A DNA stretch of 6,501 bases. Source: Flectobacillus sp. GTDB taxonomy: Bacteria; Bacteroidota; Bacteroidia; Cytophagales; Spirosomataceae. A program made the position numbers and the translations under genes. The notes below the pieces were generated by a model. That model saw only the letters and a list, made by a program, of their open reading frames with translations. It was not told where the DNA came from and did no database searches. Positions 5,902 to 6,501 of the stretch are shown here, piece after piece. The DNA lies in contig JARXAV010000008.1 of NCBI GenBank assembly GCA_029865665.1, positions 1-6,501 of the forward strand. The letters are read 5' to 3'. Within the stretch, counting starts at the first letter, position 1; the number at the start of each line of letters is the position of its first letter.

Positions 5902-6501
5902 TTATAATAACATCTTTCTAATTCCTAATTCTAAACCTCTCAGTTCGGCAAGTCCTCTCAAACGACCGATGGCAGTATAGCCAGGATTTGTCAATTTATC
6001 GGGATTCAAATCGTCCAACATACGGTGTCCGTGATCTGGTCTGAATGGTAAACGATAGTCTTTTCTTCCTGCTTCAACTCTGCTATTTTGTTCAATAACT
6101 AGGGCTTTGATCACCCCAAACATATCGACATCTCCGTCTAAATGGTCAGCTTCGTAGAAATTACCATCGGCATCACTTTTCGTAGCACGCAGGTGAATAA
6201 AGTTAATTTTATTTCCCAAACGCTCAACCATTCCTACTAAGTCGTTATCAGGACGAACGCCATAACTACCTGTACAGAAACATAAGCCATTATTAGGGCT
6301 GTCATACGCATTTAGCAATTGAACGGCATCTGCTTCGGTGCTAACTACCCGTGGAAGTCCTAAAATTGGGTAAGGAGGATCATCTGGATGGATGGCTAAA
6401 TTGATACCCGCTTCCTCGGCAACAGGGGTAATTTCACGTAAGAAATCATATAAATTGCTACGTAATTCTAAATCACCAATTTCGCTATAAGTATCCAACA
6501 C
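5902..6501 (-). CDS. uxuA: Mannonate dehydratase, C-terminal half (5' end outside window)
   Basis: The enzyme dehydrates D-mannonate to 2-keto-3-deoxygluconate in hexuronate (glucuronate) catabolism, in the cytosol, using a divalent metal in a TIM barrel. The visible 199 codons end in TAA at 5902-5904; full-length UxuA is nearly 400 residues, so about half is missing at the window edge. The GTG at 6499-6501 is an interior Val codon, not a start. Family motifs in order, numbered from the edge: AIHPDDPP (H38), the [11 protein letters not shown] metal-Cys region (C76 the likely ligand), NFIHLR (H103), and FRPDHGH (D156, H157). These match the His, Cys, His and Asp metal ligands described for this family. 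A Gly/Arg-rich [15 protein letters not shown] end is also typical. Promoter and pathway partners (uxuB, uxaC, permease) would lie to the right, outside the window. Confidence 0.95.
   Translation of the reverse strand: MLDTYSEIGDLELRSNLYDFLREITPVAEEAGINLAIHPDDPPYPILGLPRVVSTEADAVQLLNAYDSPNNGLCFCTGSYGVRPDNDLVGMVERLGNKINFIHLRATKSDADGNFYEADHLDGDVDMFGVIKALVIEQNSRVEAGRKDYRLPFRPDHGHRMLDDLNPDKLTNPGYTAIGRLRGLAELRGLELGIRKMLL

Noticed and set aside
5891..5909. TTGACA followed by TATAAT resembling a sigma-70 promoter
   Set aside because: The two hexamers are only about five bases apart, far from the 17 needed, and Bacteroidota use a different consensus.
6499..6501. Start codon for the mannonate dehydratase at the window edge
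   Set aside because: The GTG is an in-frame Val in a truncated gene; the missing N-terminal half of the barrel must lie beyond the edge.

Overview
The window reads as ordinary chromosomal DNA from a Bacteroidota bacterium, probably of the Cytophagales type; that placement is inferred from protein style, not from a marker gene. The supporting signs are AT-rich coding DNA, no Shine-Dalgarno sequences before the starts, an outer-membrane porin of the Porin_O_P kind, a TetR repressor of a type common in this phylum, and one promoter candidate matching the Bacteroidota TTTG / TAnnTTTG consensus. I see no mobile element, CRISPR array, tRNA, rRNA or prophage gene.

Layout: (1) 1-1918, plus strand: the C-terminal part of a PiT-family phosphate permease, then a complete phosphate-selective-type porin. 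Together they form a plausible phosphate import unit, with the porin in the outer membrane and the permease in the inner membrane. (2) 1923-1970: a perfect 17-bp hairpin that ends this unit and also the convergent minus-strand genes. (3) 1970-4982, minus strand, transcribed right to left: a DUF3995 four-helix membrane protein, an FAD-dependent monooxygenase, and a membrane-anchored calcineurin-like metallophosphoesterase. (4) 4983-5083: a divergent control region with two near-identical 14-bp palindromic boxes, overlapping a Bacteroidota-type promoter that faces the DUF3995 gene. (5) 5084-5704, plus strand: a TetR-family repressor, followed by a strong bidirectional terminator. (6) 5757-5901: a non-coding stretch with two mutually exclusive hairpins built from ACCCGT repeats. 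(7) 5902-6501, minus strand: the C-terminal half of mannonate dehydratase (UxuA), cut by the window edge.

The most coherent unit to follow up is TetR / DUF3995 / FAD monooxygenase. It looks like a small ligand-responsive detoxification or modification module in which the repressor would control the divergent membrane protein and oxygenase through the paired boxes. No intergenic gap exceeds 300 bases. Nothing here is clearly a new biological system; the notable observations are regulatory.
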